From JBFMAI01 sp040755725 (GTDB taxonomy: Bacteria > Planctomycetota > Phycisphaerae > UBA1845 > Fen-1342), in NCBI GenBank assembly GCA_040755725.1, contig JBFMAI010000010.1, positions 1 through 56,677 of the forward strand: a DNA stretch of 56,677 nt, read 5' to 3'. The notes below the pieces were generated by a model. It worked only from the letters and a program-made list of their open reading frames with translations, did not search any database and had not been told where the DNA came from. The translations under genes were made by a program, and so were the position numbers. Below are positions 38,410 through 47,957 of this stretch, in pieces. The first letter of the stretch is position 1. Each line of letters starts with the position of its first letter.

Positions 38410-39312
38410 CTACCACAGCGCCGCGTAGGGCCGGCGCCGCCGACAGCCCTCCTGCTCGGCCAGCAGGTCGAGGTGTATCGTCGCCGTGTCCTCGACCAGC
38501 GCCGCCAGCGGCGGGCCGGCCGGCAGCTTCCGGGCGTCCACAGTCTTGAGGTACCCCCGGCACCGGGCGCACGTCTCGACCCAACGTGGGTCTTCCGCGC
38601 CGAACCGCAGGAATTGCAACGACTCGGGCTCGCGGACGCCGCAGTCCGGGCACGCCAGCCGGGCATAACGCCAACGCGACCCGCACAACGAGCAGTGCAG
38701 AAGGCGCTGGCCATCGTCACGCCGCAGCTCGGCCAACCCCGGCGGCGAACCGCAGACCGGGCAGGCCCCCGGCGCGTCGGCAACATCCGTCGGCGGAAGC
38801 TCGGCCACCCAGCGTGCCGCGGCGCGGGCCACGAACGGGGCTGCCAACACGCGGCCGAAGAAGAGGAGCCCCTCGTCGGAGACGTTCAGACTGTCCGCCA
38901 GCGTCATCAACGCATCGGCGTCGGGGCCGAAGGCCGCGTCAGCCGCCACACGCGCCAGAAAGGTCGGATCGCGATCCGCGGCCGCCACCAAGTGGGTCGC
39001 GTCCCGACTGCCCGAGCCGTGGCGGGCGGCCGCCGCCGCGGTCGCGGCCAGCAGCGGCCGGAGCAGCTCCGGATCGAAGCGCACGCTCGCCGGACCAAGG
39101 CGCGGGCGATCCGCGGCCTGTGGCGCCGCCGAGTCCGGGACCGCGGGACTTGGCGGCAAAGCGTGGTAGGTCTGCCACTGGACCGTGAGCAGATCGGCGC
39201 GGAAACGGACGTAGTCGTCGGAGACCTGCGGTTGTCCGATCAGGGCCTCCAGCCGCCCGCGCAGGGTCGCCGGATCGGCGTGGGCGTCGGGCGCAGTGGA
39301 TTCAGCCGCCAT
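38410..39312 (-). CDS. fdhE: Formate dehydrogenase accessory protein FdhE
   Basis: Needed to make active, exported formate dehydrogenase; binds the catalytic subunit and iron. The 300-residue protein has the four conserved CxxC pairs: C184/C187 (CPVCGSPP), C207/C210 (CSLCG), C221/C224 (CPDCG), C248/C251 (CARC), which act as a rubredoxin-like iron site. The N-terminal ~170 residues are helical as in the family. Start ATG 39312 has an AAGGAAA site. It follows the dehydrogenase structural genes, 302 bases after the cytochrome gene. That gap is filled with repeats, so it may be cotranscribed despite them. Confidence 0.9.
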   Translation of the reverse strand: MAAESTAPDAHADPATLRGRLEALIGQPQVSDDYVRFRADLLTVQWQTYHALPPSPAVPDSAAPQAADRPRLGPASVRFDPELLRPLLAATAAAAARHGSGSRDATHLVAAADRDPTFLARVAADAAFGPDADALMTLADSLNVSDEGLLFFGRVLAAPFVARAAARWVAELPPTDVADAPGACPVCGSPPGLAELRRDDGQRLLHCSLCGSRWRYARLACPDCGVREPESLQFLRFGAEDPRWVETCARCRGYLKTVDARKLPAGPPLAALVEDTATIHLDLLAEQEGCRRRRPYAALW

Positions 39313-39420
39313 GGGTTTCCTTATGGAGGCGCCGTGGGCGTTCGGCGCCGGCCGGACGAGCGAGCCGGAGAATCGCGTTGTCCTCTTCGCGGACCCACTC
39401 CGGACGCTAACTTGACCCTC

Positions 39421-39520
39421 CCCCAACCCCTCCTCGCCACCGCGAGTCGGTTACCACGGCGACCAACTCGTCCGCCGTGGCGGACGAGTCGCCCGTGGCG
39501 ACCTGGAAGGGACGGGAGGG
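39421..39520. repeat. Inverted copy 2 of the ~95-base element (left of the cytochrome gene)
   Basis: Faces copy 1 (38271-38365) as its reverse complement: CCCCAACCCCTCCTCGCCACC ... CAGGTCG region, with the same inner CTCGTCCGCC/GGCGGACGAG palindrome at 39468-39490. Together the copies form a ~1.1-kb inverted repeat around fdhE. Confidence 0.7.
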
Positions 39521-39593
39521 TGAGCCTCCCGGCGAGCCGGGGCTCGGCAGTCCCGGCGCGCTGCGGCTCGGCCGGGGCCTTACCCTCCCGTGT
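39511..39593. repeat. Dispersed hairpin element, copy C
   Basis: On the reverse strand it starts ACGGGAGGGTAAGG and ends CACCCTCCCGT. Core TGCCGAGCCCCGGCTCGCCGG is near-identical to copies A (21599) and B (29559). It abuts the inverted-repeat copy at 39421-39520, so two repeat families meet here. Confidence 0.65.
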
Positions 39594-39614
39594 CACCAGA
39601 TCGCCGGTGCCCAC

Positions 39615-40118
39615 TTAGAACCCGACGAGCAACTCGTACGAGCGGCCGATGGCCTTGGCTTCGTCCGGGGTGATGTTCGACCCCGGCTTGGCGATCATTT
39701 CGCGGATGATCTGCATGCGCTCCTCGGGCGACTTAATCGCCAGGGTGCGGAGCTTGTCGGCCCCGTGGCACTGCGTGCAGCGCAGCAGCGTGAGCGAACT
39801 GTGAATCCGGGCCAGCTCGTCGTCGCTGAAGTGCGTGTCGGGCATCGCGCTCATGTGCGCCAGCGCCTGCTCGATCTGCCCGCGCGTATTGTGCGGGCCG
39901 GCGAACCGCCGCTCGGTGTGACAGCTCGTACACTTGTCCTCGTGGAAGAACGCCAGGCGCGGGGCGGCCACGTTGACGAGGTCTTGTTTGCTGGCCAGCA
40001 CGGCCCGCAGCTCGCGGACCTCCTTCCGCGTGTCGCGGACCAGCCCGCACAAGAAGATCATCAGCAGGGCGCTGAGCAGCGTCGTGAAGACGGTCACGAA
40101 GCGGTATCGATTGTCCAT
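39615..40118 (-). CDS. Membrane-anchored dihaem cytochrome c
   Basis: 167 residues, one N-terminal membrane helix (VTVFTTLLSALLMIFLCGLV, about 8-27). The c-type sites are C63-x-x-C66-H67 (CTSCH) and C114-x-x-C117-H118 (CTQCH). The segment between has the HN..GxIxxAxxHMSAMPDTHFSDDEL pattern of class I cytochromes, with possible Met ligands at 89 and 92. It is exported and sits between the formate dehydrogenase membrane subunit gene and fdhE, so it is the likely electron acceptor or donor of that complex. It replaces the FdnI cytochrome b of the enterobacterial enzyme. Confidence 0.85.
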   Translation of the reverse strand: MDNRYRFVTVFTTLLSALLMIFLCGLVRDTRKEVRELRAVLASKQDLVNVAAPRLAFFHEDKCTSCHTERRFAGPHNTRGQIEQALAHMSAMPDTHFSDDELARIHSSLTLLRCTQCHGADKLRTLAIKSPEERMQIIREMIAKPGSNITPDEAKAIGRSYELLVGF

Positions 40119-40149
40119 CGCAGGTCTCCAATCCGCGGCGGGCCGGCGC

Positions 40150-41427
40150 CTAGCGGTGCGACGACGACGACTCGTCCACGTAGACCGGGAAATTGCGGCA
40201 GATGTAGATGTAGACCAGCACGCCCAGCGAGACGATGCCGGCGGAAATCCCGAGCTCCATCCAGTGCGGATAGTACGTCTTGGCGTACTCCGACGTAATC
40301 CCGATCACCGACACGTTCAGCCGGTTCAGCAGCAGCCCGATGATCACCAGGATGCTCGACCAGAACAGCCACGGGCCGGACGTGGCGAACTCGGGCGTCA
40401 GCAGGATCGCCAGCGGAATCAGCAGCCCGATCACGACCTCGGCCCAGAAGGCGATCGACTGCGGCGTCACGTCCAGCAGCTCCATGCCCACGCCGCGGAA
40501 CACCAGGTCCAACCCGCGCAGAGCCAGGTAGAACAGGATCGCCCAGGCCAGCAGGTTGCCGACGTCCTTGAGCAGGTGCAGCTCGATCCGTCGGCCGAAC
40601 AGCCGGGCACTCAGCGTCGATTCGACGATGACCATCGCCAGGCCGGCGGCGACGGCGGAAACGAAGAAGTGCACGGGCAGCAGCGGGGTGTACCAGATCG
40701 CGTTGAGCTTGTGCGGGACGATCAGGAACAGCGTGCCTAGTGAACTCTGGTGCAGCGTCGAGAAGATGATCCCCGCCATCATCAGCATCGTCGGCATGCG
40801 CGGGTTGCGGTGGATGAAGCCCAGGTCCACCCCGAGCTGGAACGCCACCAGCACCGCCGCGATGGCGATGATCCACGCCGGAATCTGGACCAGGGCGACC
40901 GTGAACAACACCAGCAGCGCGATGGCGATCCAGGGCGAGACGTTGCGCCAAATGCGCTGGAGCCGCTCCCAACGGAACCGCTCGAACACGACCGGCAGGA
41001 ACTCCAGGAAGAGAATGGTCGTGTACAGCATCACGCACCAGCCGACCTCGAACATCGGCGACTCGTGGTGCCACATGACCATCATGTGCCAGATGGTCCA
41101 CGGGCGCCCCAGGTCCACCAGCAGGGCGCTGATGAACAGCAGATACCCCAGAAACGCGGTCAGAATCGTCGGTCGCACCAGCGGGTGGTACTTCTCCCCG
41201 CCGAACATGTGCATCAACCCGGCCACGACGAACCCGCCCGCGGCCAGCGCGATGCCGGTCAGCACGTCGAAGCCGATCCAGAACCCCCACGGGTAGCCCT
41301 GGTTCAAATTGCTGACCGAGCCGATCCCGGTGGCGAAACGGTACAGGGCCAGGATGATCCCGCCGGCGGCCAGCAGGGCCAGGATGCCGCTGCCGAGCCC
41401 GGACTTGGCTTTGGTCTCGGTGGCCAT
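40150..41427 (-). CDS. NrfD/PsrC/HybB-family integral membrane subunit
   Basis: Quinone-site membrane subunit, 425 residues with about 10 helices. Features: GYPWGFWIGFDVLTGIALAAGG early on, GRPWTIWHMMVMWHHESPMFEVGW, and the late NRLNVSVIGITSEYAKTYYPHW (typical HybB end), so it is closest to HybB. It has no haem-binding His pairs of the FdnI kind. It would pass electrons between the iron-sulfur subunit and the quinone pool. GGAG precedes ATG 41427, 9 bases after the stop of the iron-sulfur subunit gene. Part of a five-gene operon with the catalytic subunit. Confidence 0.93.
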   Translation of the reverse strand: MATETKAKSGLGSGILALLAAGGIILALYRFATGIGSVSNLNQGYPWGFWIGFDVLTGIALAAGGFVVAGLMHMFGGEKYHPLVRPTILTAFLGYLLFISALLVDLGRPWTIWHMMVMWHHESPMFEVGWCVMLYTTILFLEFLPVVFERFRWERLQRIWRNVSPWIAIALLVLFTVALVQIPAWIIAIAAVLVAFQLGVDLGFIHRNPRMPTMLMMAGIIFSTLHQSSLGTLFLIVPHKLNAIWYTPLLPVHFFVSAVAAGLAMVIVESTLSARLFGRRIELHLLKDVGNLLAWAILFYLALRGLDLVFRGVGMELLDVTPQSIAFWAEVVIGLLIPLAILLTPEFATSGPWLFWSSILVIIGLLLNRLNVSVIGITSEYAKTYYPHWMELGISAGIVSLGVLVYIYICRNFPVYVDESSSSHR

Positions 41428-41436
41428 GGTGTGCTC

Positions 41437-42237
41437 CTACTGGCGGTCGCCGGCGCCGTCGGCGGGCTGGCGCTCCAGACGGGTCCGCAGGTGGTAGCCC
41501 AGTCCCAAGATGGCGGCCAGGCCGAACATGACGAACGGAATGCCCTTCATCGCCGGCTCGGTGTGCGCGACCATCGGGCTGGTGGGGACTTTCTTGGTGA
41601 TGTACCCGAGTTTCTCGAACGGCACGCTCGAGATGTGCAGCACGCACGTCCCCCCCGCCTCGTGCAGCCCGTAAATGTGATGGACGTAGCCGTTCGGGTT
41701 GTTGGCGATGCGCTGCTGGGCCTCGCGGACCATCGCGTCGCGCTCGCCGAACGTGATCGCCCCGGTCGGGCACGCCTTGGCACACGCCGGGATCTCGCCG
41801 CGCGCCTGCCGATGCGCGCACATCGTGCATTTGGTGATGTACGGGTTCCACGAGTCGAACTCGAACCGCGGGACCACGAAGGGGCAGGCCAACATGCAGT
41901 AGCGGCAGCCAATGCACTTGTCCTTGTGGTACACGACGGGCCCCGTCGGCAACTTCTCCAGCGCCTGCACCGGACAGGCGGAGATGCAGCCGGGCACCTG
42001 GCAGTGCATGCACTGCCGCTTGCCGAACACCCATTCGAACCGCCCGTTCACCAGCACCTCGTTGTACGTCACCAGGCACCAGGTGTCCTTGCTCAGATCC
42101 CGGGGGTTCTGGTACCCCGGCCCGGCGAAGAACTCGGTCTTCTCGGCCGCCCGCTTGTACTCGTGCTTGCAGGCCACCTGGCAACCCCGGCAGCCCATGC
42201 AACGCGGCAGGTCGATCAGCAGCGCATTCATCGCCAT
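41437..42237 (-). CDS. fdnH: Formate dehydrogenase iron-sulfur subunit (four 4Fe-4S clusters)
   Basis: 266 residues. Cys clusters start at CMGCRGCQVACK, then CMHCQVPGCISACP, CIGCRYCMLACP and CTMCAHRQARGEIPACAKACP, the usual four-cluster FdnH/HybA-like set. A C-terminal helix (IPFVMFGLAAILGLGYHL) anchors it. ATG 42237 overlaps the fdnG stop (ATGA) with AGGAGG upstream, so they are translationally coupled. It links the Mo/W active site to the membrane subunit. Confidence 0.94.
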   Translation of the reverse strand: MAMNALLIDLPRCMGCRGCQVACKHEYKRAAEKTEFFAGPGYQNPRDLSKDTWCLVTYNEVLVNGRFEWVFGKRQCMHCQVPGCISACPVQALEKLPTGPVVYHKDKCIGCRYCMLACPFVVPRFEFDSWNPYITKCTMCAHRQARGEIPACAKACPTGAITFGERDAMVREAQQRIANNPNGYVHHIYGLHEAGGTCVLHISSVPFEKLGYITKKVPTSPMVAHTEPAMKGIPFVMFGLAAILGLGYHLRTRLERQPADGAGDRQ

Positions 42238-45200
42238 CACACCACCTCCTCTTTCTCCACCCGGCAGAGGAAGGCCTTGTACTCGGGGATCATTGTGTTC
42301 GCGTCGCCGACGTGCGGCGTGAGGACGTTGGCGCTGTCCCCCGTGGCCAGGCCGGCGTAGCCCCAGTGCCACGGAATGCCGATCTGGTCTACGAGCTTGC
42401 CGGCGACGAAGAACGGCTCGAACCGCCGCGTCACCAGCGCCCGGGCCCGCATGGTGCCGCGCTTCGTACTGACACGGACCCAGTCGCCGGTGTGGATGCC
42501 CTTGCGCTGCGCCAGGTCGGCCGACAACTCGACGAACACGTCCGGCATCAGCTCGACCAGCCACGACGCGTTGCGTGTCATCGCGCCCGCCTGCCAGTGC
42601 TCGCACACCCGATACGTCGTGGCCACGATCGGGAACTCACGCGGGTCCCCGATGAGGTCCGGCTCCCAGACCTTGATGACGGGGTTGAATTGCTGCGGCG
42701 ACAGCAGGTTGGCCACGGGGCTTTCGAGCGGCTCGTAATGCTCCGGGAACGGCCCGTCCGTCAACGCCGTCGCAAACAGACAGGCCACGCCTTCCGGCCG
42801 CATCAGGAACGGATTGCGGGAGGCCGGGTTCGGCGTGCCGTCGGGGTTGTTGAGCGGCGGCCAGCCGCCGTCGGGGACATCGCCCTCCCAGGCGCCCTTG
42901 CCGTCGGCCAGCGCCGGGTTCCACCGAATGACCCAGCGGTGCGGCGACCAGGGCTGCCCCTGGTGATCGACGGAGGCGCGGTTGTAGATGATGCGGCGAT
43001 TCAGCGGCCAGCACCACGCCCAGTCGGGGTCGAGGCCGCGGCAGCGGCCCTCCGGCACTTTGGCCGGATCCTCCTTGAACCGCTTCGCCAGCCGGTTGAT
43101 CGTCTTGCGGCCGCGCACTTCCGTAATGTGGGGGCCGTCGTTTAGCTCCGGCCCCTTGCCGTCGGCGTAATCCGCGTACGACCCGCAGAAGATCCAGCAG
43201 CCGGAACACGTGCTGCCGTCATCGGCGAGCTTGGTGAAGTTGAGGACCTGACGCCCCTTCTGCTCGCCCTCCATGTAGTAGCCGCTGATCTCGGCGGCAA
43301 CGTACTGGATGTCCGGCTCGCCGTGGTCGTCCACGTGGTAGTCCCATGTCAAATGCCGGATCGGCTCCGGGAAGGCACCGCCCGCCTCGTACAGGGCCTT
43401 CAGCTCCTGCACCAGACGCGTGACGATCCACGCGTCGCTGCGGGCGTCGCCGGGCGGCTTGGCGGCCGCATACCGCCACTGCGCCCAGCGGCCGCTGTTG
43501 ACCACGCTGCCCTGCTTCTCCATCGAAGCGGCGGCGGGCAACAGGAACACTTCGGTCTGGATCTTGCTCGGGTCGACGCCCGGCCGCTTCCAAAACGTCG
43601 CCGTGTCCGTCTCGAACAAGTCGACGCACACCAGCCAGTCCAAGCGGGCCAGGGCCTCGCGTTCCTTGTTCGAGTTGGGTCCGCCGACGGCGGGGTTCTG
43701 GCCGAAGCACAGTAGGCCCTTGATCGTGCCCGCGTAGATGGCCTCGAACAGCGAGATGAACGAGCGGTCCCCGCTCGGCTTGGGGAGGTAGTTGTAGCAG
43801 AAGTCATTTTCCTTGGTGGCGTGGTCACCCCACCAGGCCTTCAGCAGGCTCACCATGTACTTCGGGGTGTTCTGCCACCAGTTGCCGCTGCTGGGGTCGT
43901 TGCTCTTGGGGGTGTTCTTCTCCAAGTACGCCGCCAGGGTTTGCAGCGGCGGCGCGGGCACCTTCAGGTAACCCGGCAGGATGTGGAACAGCAGCGCCAT
44001 GTCGGTCGAGCCCTGGACGTTGGACTCGCCGCGCAGGGCGTTGACCCCGCCGCCGGCCATCCCGATGTTGCCCAGCAAGAGCTGGAGGATGGCGTACGTG
44101 CGGATGTTCTGCGTGCCGTGGGTGTGCTGGGTGGTGCCCATCGCATAGAGCCAGGTGGCCACGCGATCGGGGGCCCAGGTCGAGGTGAAGACGTCGCAAA
44201 TCTTCTCGTAATCCTCGCGCGGGGCGCCGGTGATACTGCACACCGTGTCCATGTCATAGCGCGCGAAGTGCTTCTTGAGAAGCTGGAAGACGCAGCGCGG
44301 GTGCTCCATTGTCATGTCCCGCACCGGCACGCCCTGCTCGTCCAGCTCGTACGCCCACTTCGACGCGTCGTAGGCCCGTTTGCCCGCGTCGTATCCCGCA
44401 AACAGACCCGCCTCGAAGTCGTACTCGGGATTCACGAGGAACGTCGCGTTCGTGTAGTGCCGGACGTACTCGCGGTTCACGCGGTCGTTCTGCAACGCAT
44501 AGTTGATCATCCCGCCCACGAACGCGATGTCCGTCCCCGACCGCATCTTGCAGTAGTGGTCGGCGAAGGCCGTCGTCCGCGTGTAGCGCGGGTCGCACGA
44601 CAACACCACCGCGCCGTTCGCCTTGGCCCGCTCGATCCACCGCGACGCGATCGGGTGGTTCTCCACCGCGTTGGAGCCGCAGATCATGACGACGTCGGCG
44701 TGGGCCATGTCACTCCAGTGGTTGGTCATGGCCCCGCGACCAAAGGTGGCGGCCAAACTGGCCACCGTGGAGCTATGTCATATCCGGGCCTGGTGTTCGA
44801 TCCACACCAGGCCGGCACCTCGCATCATCTTGCTCAGGAGGTAACACTCTTCCGTGTCCAACGCCGCCCCGCCCAACGAGGCGATCCCCTCCGTGCGGTT
44901 CACCGTCAGGCCCCCCTCCTGACCCACCCACGTCTCGTCGCGGGTCTTCTTGAACCGCTCGGCGATCATCTTCAGCGCCCGGTCCCAGGGCAGCTCTTCC
45001 CACGCCTTGGCCCCCGGCTTGCGGTACCGCACCGTCCGCAGCCGGCGGTCATTGTGGTGAATCTGGTAGAGCGCCGCCCCCTTGCTGCACACCGCGCCCT
45101 CGTTGATCGGGTGGTCCGGGTCGCCTTCGATGCCGACGACCTGCCCGTCGACGACCTCGGCGATCTGCCCGCAGCCGACGCCGCAGAAGGGGCAGATCGT

Positions 45201-45341
45201 TGTGACCACCTTCCCGCGCCGCGCCGCGCCTTGGGCGGCGTAGACGCGCGTGGGGCGCAGATTGAGCCCCAGAAAACTCAGCAACGTGCCGGTGCCGGCG
45301 GCGCCGGTGGTTGCCAGGAATGCCCGCCGACTCAGTTGCAT
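42237..45341 (-). CDS. fdnG: Formate dehydrogenase catalytic subunit with in-frame UGA (selenocysteine at residue 188)
   Basis: Mo/W-bis-MGD formate dehydrogenase, exported by Tat. Start ATG 45341 has AAGGAGAG upstream; residues 1-35 are a Tat signal (SRRAFLATTGA). The 4Fe-4S site is C50, C53, C57, C85. At 44780-44778 a TGA interrupts one continuous frame: the surrounding IEHQARI-U-HSSTVASLAATFGRGA aligns with the Sec region of E. coli FdnG, where UGA is selenocysteine. The next residue is the expected His. The frame then continues through MTNHWSDMAHADVVMICG to ...FLCRVEKEEVV. Product: 1034 residues including Sec188. If the host could not insert Sec, the protein would stop after 187 residues. 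Confidence 0.93.
44745..44766 (-). promoter_or_regulatory. Candidate SECIS element for fdnG
   Basis: On the mRNA, 11 bases after the UGA, an imperfect hairpin begins: lower stem GGUGGC with GCCACC, or an apical GGCC-AGUUU-GGCC (4 bp, 5-base loop). The distance from UGA matches the E. coli fdhF SECIS (11 bases). The loop has the G-U-U type bases SelB binds. Inference from position and fold. Confidence 0.65.
44778..44780 (-). other. Selenocysteine UGA codon in fdnG
   Basis: Minus-strand TGA codon 188 of fdnG, flanked by CAU (His) and ATA (Ile). Reading it as Sec restores a full-length protein; see the fdnG entry. Confidence 0.85.
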
Positions 45342-45876
45342 CACTGCTCTCCTTGCCTGGGCCGCGGCGTGCGACACGCGCGCCGCTCAGCGGAACTTTC
45401 CCACACGAATCGGCGAGCACACGCCGATTCGAGCAAGCGATCTAGTGCGTCCGCTCTATGGCACGCGACGGATCGACGCTGTCGGGATCGATCAACGTCG
45501 TGTGCAACGGTCGGCTCAGTCGCCGACCCGCGATTGCCCGTAGCCCAAGAGAAGAGGTGCTGCGTGAGTCATATTGAGTCGCCGCCAGCAGAAACGCGCC
45601 AACGGCACTGCTTACTAACGTACCTCATTATCGGAATAGATTCAAGGCTCTAGCGGCGAGCATCCGAATGTCGCGCCCGAGTTCGGGACGACGCCCGCTA
45701 CTCGCATGGGGGCTCGGTTGACGCCTCCCCCCGGCGGGTCACCCTGACAGCGGCGAGAAACAGAACTTCCGTTTGCACAAATCTAATCAAACAAGTGTTT
45801 TTGTTCAAGGATATGTTAATTCTGTGGTGGCTGTCCGGACGTGGCCGACGGGGCGGATCACGCGGTCGGGGACGAA
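45342..45876. other. Gap between fdn operon start and histidine-kinase gene 3-prime end
   Basis: 535 bases. It must hold the fdn operon promoter, but no -35/-10 pair with good spacing stands out. A GG/GC pattern resembling -24/-12 at 45585-45603 (minus strand) is one base short in spacing. The segment 45755-45830 is clearly less GC-rich than its surroundings. No gene supported. Confidence 0.5.
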
Positions 45877-47934
45877 CTACACCGGCGGGACGATATCGGC
45901 CGCGGCAACGTCCTCCCCAGGTGTGGTCAGCGGCAGGATGACCGTAAAGGCGCTTCCCCGCTCGACTTCGCTCTCAACCTGGAGCTCCCCGCCGTGGGCC
46001 TGCACGATCCGGCAAACGACGGCCAAGCCGAGGCCGGTGCCCTTTCCGGGCGCCTTGGTCGTGAAGAACGGGTCGAAGATCGCTTCGCGCAGGTGGTCCG
46101 GGATGCCGCAGCCCGTGTCGCGGACGCGCGCAAAGATCACCCCGCGCTGCGGATCGTGCCCCGTCTGGACGGTCAACGTGCCGTGCTCGCCCATCGCGTC
46201 GACCGCGTTCATGATGAGGTTCATGAAGACCTGCTGCATCTGCGACTCGTCGATGACCGCCGCCGGCAGGTCGGGCGCCAGCTCGCGCACGACCGTGATG
46301 TTCTGGAAGCTGGCCTGCCTCTCCAGTAGCGCCAGGGTGCGACTGAGCACGTCGTTGAGGTCGTGCGAGCCCCTGCGCACCTCGCGCTGGCGCGAGAACT
46401 CCAGCAGCTCCTGCACGATCCGCCGACACCGATCGGCCTGCCGCACGATCTCGTCCACGTCGCCACGGATTGGGCTGTCCACCGGCAACGCTTCCTGAAC
46501 CAGCGTGGCAAACGTCAGAATCCCGCCCAACGGGTTGTTGATCTCGTGGGCCACGCCGGCGGCCAACTGGCCGAGGGCCGCCAGCCGCTGGTGGCGGTCC
46601 ATGGCGGCCTGCGTGCGCGCGAGCTGCTCGGTGCGCTCCTGGACCTTCTCCTCCAGCGCCTCGGTCCACTGCTGGGCGTACTGCTCCAGCAGGCTGTACC
46701 GCTCCACGTCGGCCGCCTGAATCCGGTCCAACATCGCGTTGAATGAACGGGCCAGATCGTCGAGCTCGCTGTGCCCCCCCGCGCGCACCCGCCGGCTCAG
46801 GTCACCGGCCGAAACAGCCGCGGAGACGGCGACCATGTCCTCCAACGGCCGCGTCAGCCCGCGCGTCAACACATACGTCACCACCACGATCAGCACCAGA
46901 CACGCCGCCGCGATGCCGCCAAACGTCAACGCGATCTGGTCGCGGATGGCGGTGACGGGTCGCTGGAGGGCCCCGACGCCGAGCATGCCGATCCGTCGCC
47001 CGTGCAGGTTCGTGATCGGCTCGTAGGCGGTGATGTAGTAGTCGTTGACCACGAAGCCGCGATCCCGCCACGTCTCCCCGCGCAGAATGACCGCCTCGTA
47101 GACCCGGCGATCGATCCGCGTGCCGACCGCCCGACGCCCGTCGGCGGAGACCGCGTTGGTGCTGACGCGGGTGTCTTCGAGGAAGATTGTCGCCGAGCCG
47201 GCATGCCGCCGGCCTTCCGCCAAGGTCGGAAACAGCGTCTCCTCGATCTGGTCCACGACTAGGTGCGCGCCCCTCGCTCGCACGTCGGTTTCCGGGGCGT
47301 TGAGCAGCCGACCCCCGTAAACCACCCCGATCGTCTGGCCCTGCTCGTCACTGACGGGGGACGCCGCGACCTGCACCAGGCCCGTCGTCAGTCGCCCCGG
47401 CGTCTGGCCCGGCACGGGCGCCAGCTCAATCGCGGCCCGGGCGGGCAGGTCGGGGTTCTCCGCCCCCAGGGGGCGCAGCGACACCGCCTCCGTCCCCGCC
47501 GCCGGCTGGCCGCGCAGCGCCTGGACGACCGCGGCCAGCTCCACCCGGTCGCCGGCGCGCCCCGGGGCCGCAGCGCGGTACACCGCCTGGCCGCGTGCGT
47601 CGGCGATGGACAAGAAGTCCAGCCCGCGACTGACGCGCAGGCCGGCGAGGTATTCGCGGTAGGCCGGCGTGGTCGGATCACGCAACAACTCGATGACGCG
47701 GCGGCTGGTGGCCAGGATGTCCACGCACTGCCGGATGTTGTCGATGTGCGCTTGGTAGATACTGCGGGCGGCGGACAGGTCGTGATCGACCTGAAGGCGG
47801 GTCTGCTCCAGCAGGGCCGTGCCGGCGATGCGGAGACCGATGAGCGCCGTGGACACCCCGCCCGCGATCAGGATCAGCGAGTAGCTGACCACGATCCGCC
47901 AGCGGAGCGAGTACGTCCAACGCGGCAGGTACAT
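45877..47934 (-). CDS. Membrane sensor histidine kinase (Cache-HAMP-HisKA)
   Basis: 685 residues from ATG 47934, which has GGAGG five bases upstream; a GTG at 47958 overlapping the previous gene is possible but has no ribosome binding site. Two membrane helices (about 14-35 and 335-360) bracket an extracellular double Cache-type sensor of about 300 residues. HAMP follows (TRPLEDMVAVSAAVSAGDLS), then HisKA with H463 in AAGVAHEINNPLGG. The ATPase domain contains MNLIMNAVDAM, VRDTGCGIP and GKGTGLGLAVV. The NtrB-like HEINNP motif is typical of kinases partnered with NtrC-type regulators, but the gene's own operon has only single receivers. Confidence 0.93.
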   Translation of the reverse strand: MYLPRWTYSLRWRIVVSYSLILIAGGVSTALIGLRIAGTALLEQTRLQVDHDLSAARSIYQAHIDNIRQCVDILATSRRVIELLRDPTTPAYREYLAGLRVSRGLDFLSIADARGQAVYRAAAPGRAGDRVELAAVVQALRGQPAAGTEAVSLRPLGAENPDLPARAAIELAPVPGQTPGRLTTGLVQVAASPVSDEQGQTIGVVYGGRLLNAPETDVRARGAHLVVDQIEETLFPTLAEGRRHAGSATIFLEDTRVSTNAVSADGRRAVGTRIDRRVYEAVILRGETWRDRGFVVNDYYITAYEPITNLHGRRIGMLGVGALQRPVTAIRDQIALTFGGIAAACLVLIVVVTYVLTRGLTRPLEDMVAVSAAVSAGDLSRRVRAGGHSELDDLARSFNAMLDRIQAADVERYSLLEQYAQQWTEALEEKVQERTEQLARTQAAMDRHQRLAALGQLAAGVAHEINNPLGGILTFATLVQEALPVDSPIRGDVDEIVRQADRCRRIVQELLEFSRQREVRRGSHDLNDVLSRTLALLERQASFQNITVVRELAPDLPAAVIDESQMQQVFMNLIMNAVDAMGEHGTLTVQTGHDPQRGVIFARVRDTGCGIPDHLREAIFDPFFTTKAPGKGTGLGLAVVCRIVQAHGGELQVESEVERGSAFTVILPLTTPGEDVAAADIVPPV

Positions 47935-47957
47935 CCGCCCTCCATCACGCGACGGCA

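Noticed and set aside
42237..45377. Two separate formate dehydrogenase genes or a frameshift at 44778
   Set aside because: Both sides share one frame and the TGA falls exactly on the known Sec site; one selenoprotein gene explains it.
45585..45603. Sigma-54-like site upstream of fdn
   Set aside because: The GG-GC spacing is nine bases instead of ten, which sigma-54 does not tolerate.
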